Part shown: in pieces, positions 60,857 through 64,000 of the stretch
Numbering within the stretch: position 1 is the first letter of the stretch
Layout of the letters: the number at the start of each line of letters is the position of its first letter
Source of the DNA: Akkermansia muciniphila
Lineage (GTDB): Bacteria > Pseudomonadota > Gammaproteobacteria > Burkholderiales > Burkholderiaceae_C
Length of the DNA stretch: 64,000 bases
Assembly: GCA_943331105.2 (NCBI GenBank)
Contig: CALQKH020000013.1
Coordinates: 38,591 to 102,590, forward strand
Direction of reading: 5' to 3'
Made by a program: the position numbers and the translations under genes
The notes under the pieces: model-generated
Seen by the model: only the letters and a program-made list of their open reading frames with translations
Databases searched by the model: none
Told to the model about the DNA's origin: nothing

Positions 60857-61647
60857 ACAACCATCGGGTTCAAAGCCCCGTCCATGCTCATGCAAATGCC
60901 GGTGACATAGCTGGCTTTGCTGGATGCCAAAAACAGAACCGCGTTGGCGATTTCTTCGGGATCGGCCAGGCGGCCCAGCGGTATTTTGGCCACCGATTGC
61001 GCCATGACTTCGTCGGGACTCAGCCCCTTCAAGCGGGCATCGGCCGCAAAGCCTTCGTGCAGGCGGTCGGTCAAGGTCAGGCCTGGATTGACCGCGTTCA
61101 CTCGGATGCCTTGCGCGCCGTAGGCGGCGGCCAGACCGGCGCTCACCAGCATCAGCGCCGCATTGGCCGCGCCACCGGGCAGGTGGATCGGGCTGGCCAC
61201 TTTGCCGCCATTGCCCACCACGTTGACCACCGCGCCCTGACCGCGTGCAGCCATTCGGTGGATGGTCGGTGTGATCATGTGGACATAGGTGAAGTACTTG
61301 GCCTGCATCGCATCGGCATAAGCCTCGGGCGTGAGTTCGGGGGCTGGGGTGCGCTTGGCCGCGCCGGCCGAGTTGACCAACACGTCGACCGGACCGAATG
61401 CGGTTTCGGCTGAGTCCAGGGCCGCGAGTGCAGCCGATGCGTCGCGCAAATTGGCGGCCACGGTGTGGACGCGTGCGCCGGGGCAGGTTGCCAGCAGTTG
61501 CTGTTGTGCCCGCGCCAGGTTGGCGCTGTCGCGCGAGACCAAGCTCACGCGGGCGCCTTCGGCCAAAAAGCCCTGCGCACAAGCCAGGCCAATGCCTTTG
61601 CTGCCGCCGGTGATGAGGATGTGCTTGTCGCTTAGGTGCAGGTCCAT
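60853..61647 (-). CDS. SDR family oxidoreductase
   Basis: HILITGGSKGIGLACAQGFLAEGARVSLVSRD; NSAG; ends overlapping blc start. Confidence 0.9.
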   Translation of the reverse strand: MDLHLSDKHILITGGSKGIGLACAQGFLAEGARVSLVSRDSANLARAQQQLLATCPGARVHTVAANLRDASAALAALDSAETAFGPVDVLVNSAGAAKRTPAPELTPEAYADAMQAKYFTYVHMITPTIHRMAARGQGAVVNVVGNGGKVASPIHLPGGAANAALMLVSAGLAAAYGAQGIRVNAVNPGLTLTDRLHEGFAADARLKGLSPDEVMAQSVAKIPLGRLADPEEIANAVLFLASSKASYVTGICMSMDGALNPMVV

Positions 61648-61717
61648 GAGGGGCTCTTCTGATGAAATCAATGTTCTGAATCTGTCCATTTAATCACTCT
61701 TGCAAGTGCCTGGTGTC

Positions 61718-62590
61718 ATGAACAATAAAACCTCTGCGCTGTGTGCGCGTTTGAAGCAACCTGGCCTGGTGGTCGCCCCCGGCGTGTTCGACATGGTGTC
61801 ATTGCGCCTGGCCGACAGTTTTGGCTTTGATGCGCTGTACATGACCGGCTACGGCACCGTGGCCTCGCACATGGGCTTGCCCGATGCAGGCTTGGCCACT
61901 TACAGCGACATGGTGGGGCGCGTCACGGCCATGGCGGGCATGGCCCGCACCCCGCTGATTGCCGACGCCGACACCGGCTACGGCGGCCTGCTCAACATGC
62001 GCCACACCATCCGGGGCTACGAAGCCGCAGGTGCTTGCGCTATCCAGCTCGAAGACCAGGAGTTCCCCAAAAAATGCGGTCACACGCCGGGCCGCCGTGT
62101 CATCCCCATGGCCGACATGGTGCGCAAAATTCAGGTGGCAGTGGACTCGCGCGAATCCAAAGATTTTTTGATCATCGCCCGCACCGACGCCCGCACCACA
62201 TTGGGCCTGGACGAAGCCCTGCGCCGCGCCGAGGCTTATGCCAAAGCGGGGGCTGACATTTTGTTTGTCGAGTCGCCCGAGTCCGAAGAAGAGATGCGCC
62301 GCATCGGCCAAAGCTTGGACGTGCCCTTGGTGGCCAACATGGTTGAAAAAGGCCGCACCCCGGTGCTGACCCGCCCCGAGTTGGAAGCCTTGGGCTACAA
62401 GTTGGCCATCTTTCCGGTGACGGCCTTGCTGGCCGGTGTGCAGGCCATGACGCAGGTTTACCAGCAGTTCAAGGACACGGGCTCATCGGCGAAGGGCAGC
62501 ACGCCTTTGTATGACTTTGCCGACCTGACCCAACTCATGGGTTTTGAAGACGTGTGGGCTTTTGAAAAGCGTTACGCTGAAAACGACTGA
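61718..62590 (+). CDS. Isocitrate lyase/PEP mutase superfamily protein
   Basis: VVAPGVFDMVSLRLADSFGFDALYMTGYG, LIADADTGYGG, IQLEDQEFPKKCGHTPGR. Confidence 0.9.
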   Translation: MNNKTSALCARLKQPGLVVAPGVFDMVSLRLADSFGFDALYMTGYGTVASHMGLPDAGLATYSDMVGRVTAMAGMARTPLIADADTGYGGLLNMRHTIRGYEAAGACAIQLEDQEFPKKCGHTPGRRVIPMADMVRKIQVAVDSRESKDFLIIARTDARTTLGLDEALRRAEAYAKAGADILFVESPESEEEMRRIGQSLDVPLVANMVEKGRTPVLTRPELEALGYKLAIFPVTALLAGVQAMTQVYQQFKDTGSSAKGSTPLYDFADLTQLMGFEDVWAFEKRYAEND

Positions 62591-62635
62591 ACGTCAGTCC
62601 CCAAAGCTATTTTTAAAAACGACCAGGAGACCTGC

Positions 62636-63655
62636 ATGAATAAAACTGTGACCCCACTTCGCCGTCAGTGGCTCAAAACCACGCTGAGCACGGCTTTGAT
62701 GGCGGCGACTTGCGGCGGCTTGGCGCTCAGCGTCACCACGGCCGCTGGCCAAGCGGCCTACCCCGCCAAACCGATTCGCTTGGTGGTGCCCTTTGCGGTC
62801 GGTGGTGTGACCGACACCAGCGGTCGCCTGATCGCTGAGCAGTTGTCAAAGCGGCTGGGCCAGCAGGTGGTGGTTGACAACAAGCCCGGTGCCTCGGGCA
62901 ACATCGGCACGCAAATGGTGGCCGCGGCCGAACCCGATGGATACACCTTGCTGCTGGGCTTTGATGGCACCATGGTGATCAACCCCCATGTGTTCCCCAA
63001 GGTGGGTTTTGACACGGCCAAAGATTTTGCCCCGATTGGCAAAATCGGCGATGCCATTTTGATTTTGGTGTCGCACCCCGGCGTGAAGGCCAAGACGCTG
63101 CAGGAAGTGATTGCCCTGTCCAAAACCCAGTCGGGTGGCTTGTCTTATGGCACTTCGGGCACCGGCGGCACGCCGCACATCGCGGGTGAATTGCTCAAGC
63201 AGCGCACCGGTGCCAACTTGGTCCATATTCCCTACAAAGGCGGTGGTCAGGCTTTGACAGATGTGCTGGGTGGCAACATTCCCTTGGTTTACACCGCCGT
63301 GGCAGGTGCTTTTCCGCACGTCAAGTCTGGCAAGCTGCATGCGGTGGCCGTGTCCAGCGCCCAGCGTGCACCGTCTTTGCCGGATGTGCCCACATTCATT
63401 GAAGCGGGCTTGACCGATTTCGACATCAACTCCTGGGTGGGCTTGCTGGCCCCAGCCAAAACACCTCGGGCCATCGTGGAGAGGCTCAACAACGAGTTGA
63501 ACGCGGTGCTGAACGATCCAGCCGTGCGTGAGCGTCTTGTGACCTTGGGCATCACCGCCAGCCCCGGTGGCCCTGAGAAGTTTGGCCGCGACATGTCGCG
63601 CGATTTGTCGCGCTATGCAGCGGTCGTCAAATCGGCCAACATCAAGGCCGAATGA
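62636..63655 (+). CDS. Tripartite tricarboxylate transporter substrate-binding protein (Bug/TctC)
   Basis: YPAKPIRLVVPFAVGGVTDTSGRLIAEQLSKRLGQQVVVDNKPGASGNIGTQ. Confidence 0.93.
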   Translation: MNKTVTPLRRQWLKTTLSTALMAATCGGLALSVTTAAGQAAYPAKPIRLVVPFAVGGVTDTSGRLIAEQLSKRLGQQVVVDNKPGASGNIGTQMVAAAEPDGYTLLLGFDGTMVINPHVFPKVGFDTAKDFAPIGKIGDAILILVSHPGVKAKTLQEVIALSKTQSGGLSYGTSGTGGTPHIAGELLKQRTGANLVHIPYKGGGQALTDVLGGNIPLVYTAVAGAFPHVKSGKLHAVAVSSAQRAPSLPDVPTFIEAGLTDFDINSWVGLLAPAKTPRAIVERLNNELNAVLNDPAVRERLVTLGITASPGGPEKFGRDMSRDLSRYAAVVKSANIKAE

Positions 63656-63674
63656 CCAGCCCGCCGGGCACTTG

Positions 63675-64000
63675 TCAGCCTGCCTGGTGGGGTAGCCACT
63701 CGGGCAATTGAAGACAGACTCTGGCCCCGCCGTCAGGGTCGTTGTCCATGTGCAAGCGGCCCCGGTGTTGTTTGGCAATCGATTGGGCGATGGACAGCCC
63801 CACCCCCAGGCCATCGGGTTTGGTGCTGAAAAACGGGGTCGCGACCTGCGCCAGCACGTCCGGCGTCATGCCGGGGCCGTTGTCCACCACCTCCAAGACG
63901 AGCGAGGTTTTCTCGCGCCGGACGGTGATGTGGATGCGCCGATCTGGCTGTCCATGCGTGGCCTGAATGGCGTTGCGCAAAACGTTCAACAAGATTTGGG
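63675..64000 (-). CDS. Two-component sensor histidine kinase, C-terminal part (truncated by window edge)
   Basis: ILLNVLRNAIQATHG (N box), LEVVDNGPGM (G1), FFSTKPDGLGVGLSIAQSIAKQHRGRL (F/G2). Confidence 0.85.
   Translation of the reverse strand, partial: QILLNVLRNAIQATHGQPDRRIHITVRREKTSLVLEVVDNGPGMTPDVLAQVATPFFSTKPDGLGVGLSIAQSIAKQHRGRLHMDNDPDGGARVCLQLPEWLPHQAG

Overview
GC-rich chromosomal segment from a betaproteobacterium (gene content resembles Burkholderiales/Comamonadaceae). It carries about 60 protein genes on both strands. I see no rRNA, tRNA, CRISPR array or intact transposon. The content is mostly catabolic: seven orphan TctC/Bug-type (tripartite tricarboxylate) solute receptors with no TctA/TctB, a threonate-type module, a RuBisCO-like protein/ApnO/four-carbon acid kinase module (D-apionate-like), an AcnX large/small module, and an aconitase/HMG-CoA-lyase/CoA-transferase module. 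Candidate for an undescribed system: a tightly coupled operon in which a Tat-exported molybdenum hydroxylase (IorA/IorB-like) is joined by ATGA overlaps to soxX-soxY-soxZ-soxA. There is no soxB or soxCD in the window, and this SoxY lacks the canonical C-terminal GGCGG. The operon lies between hppD and recQ. It is followed directly by a scar made of an 11-codon recQ 3' remnant and a 20-codon hppD 3' remnant, which suggests two alternative hppD-X-recQ alleles were joined in tandem. Other notable items are an internally deleted IlvD, a SAM methyltransferase with a lipobox, an H-NS-like protein without the usual DNA-binding tail, and an inverted-repeat plus 10-bp tandem-repeat element upstream of queC. 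All functional names come from reading the translations; no database search was run.
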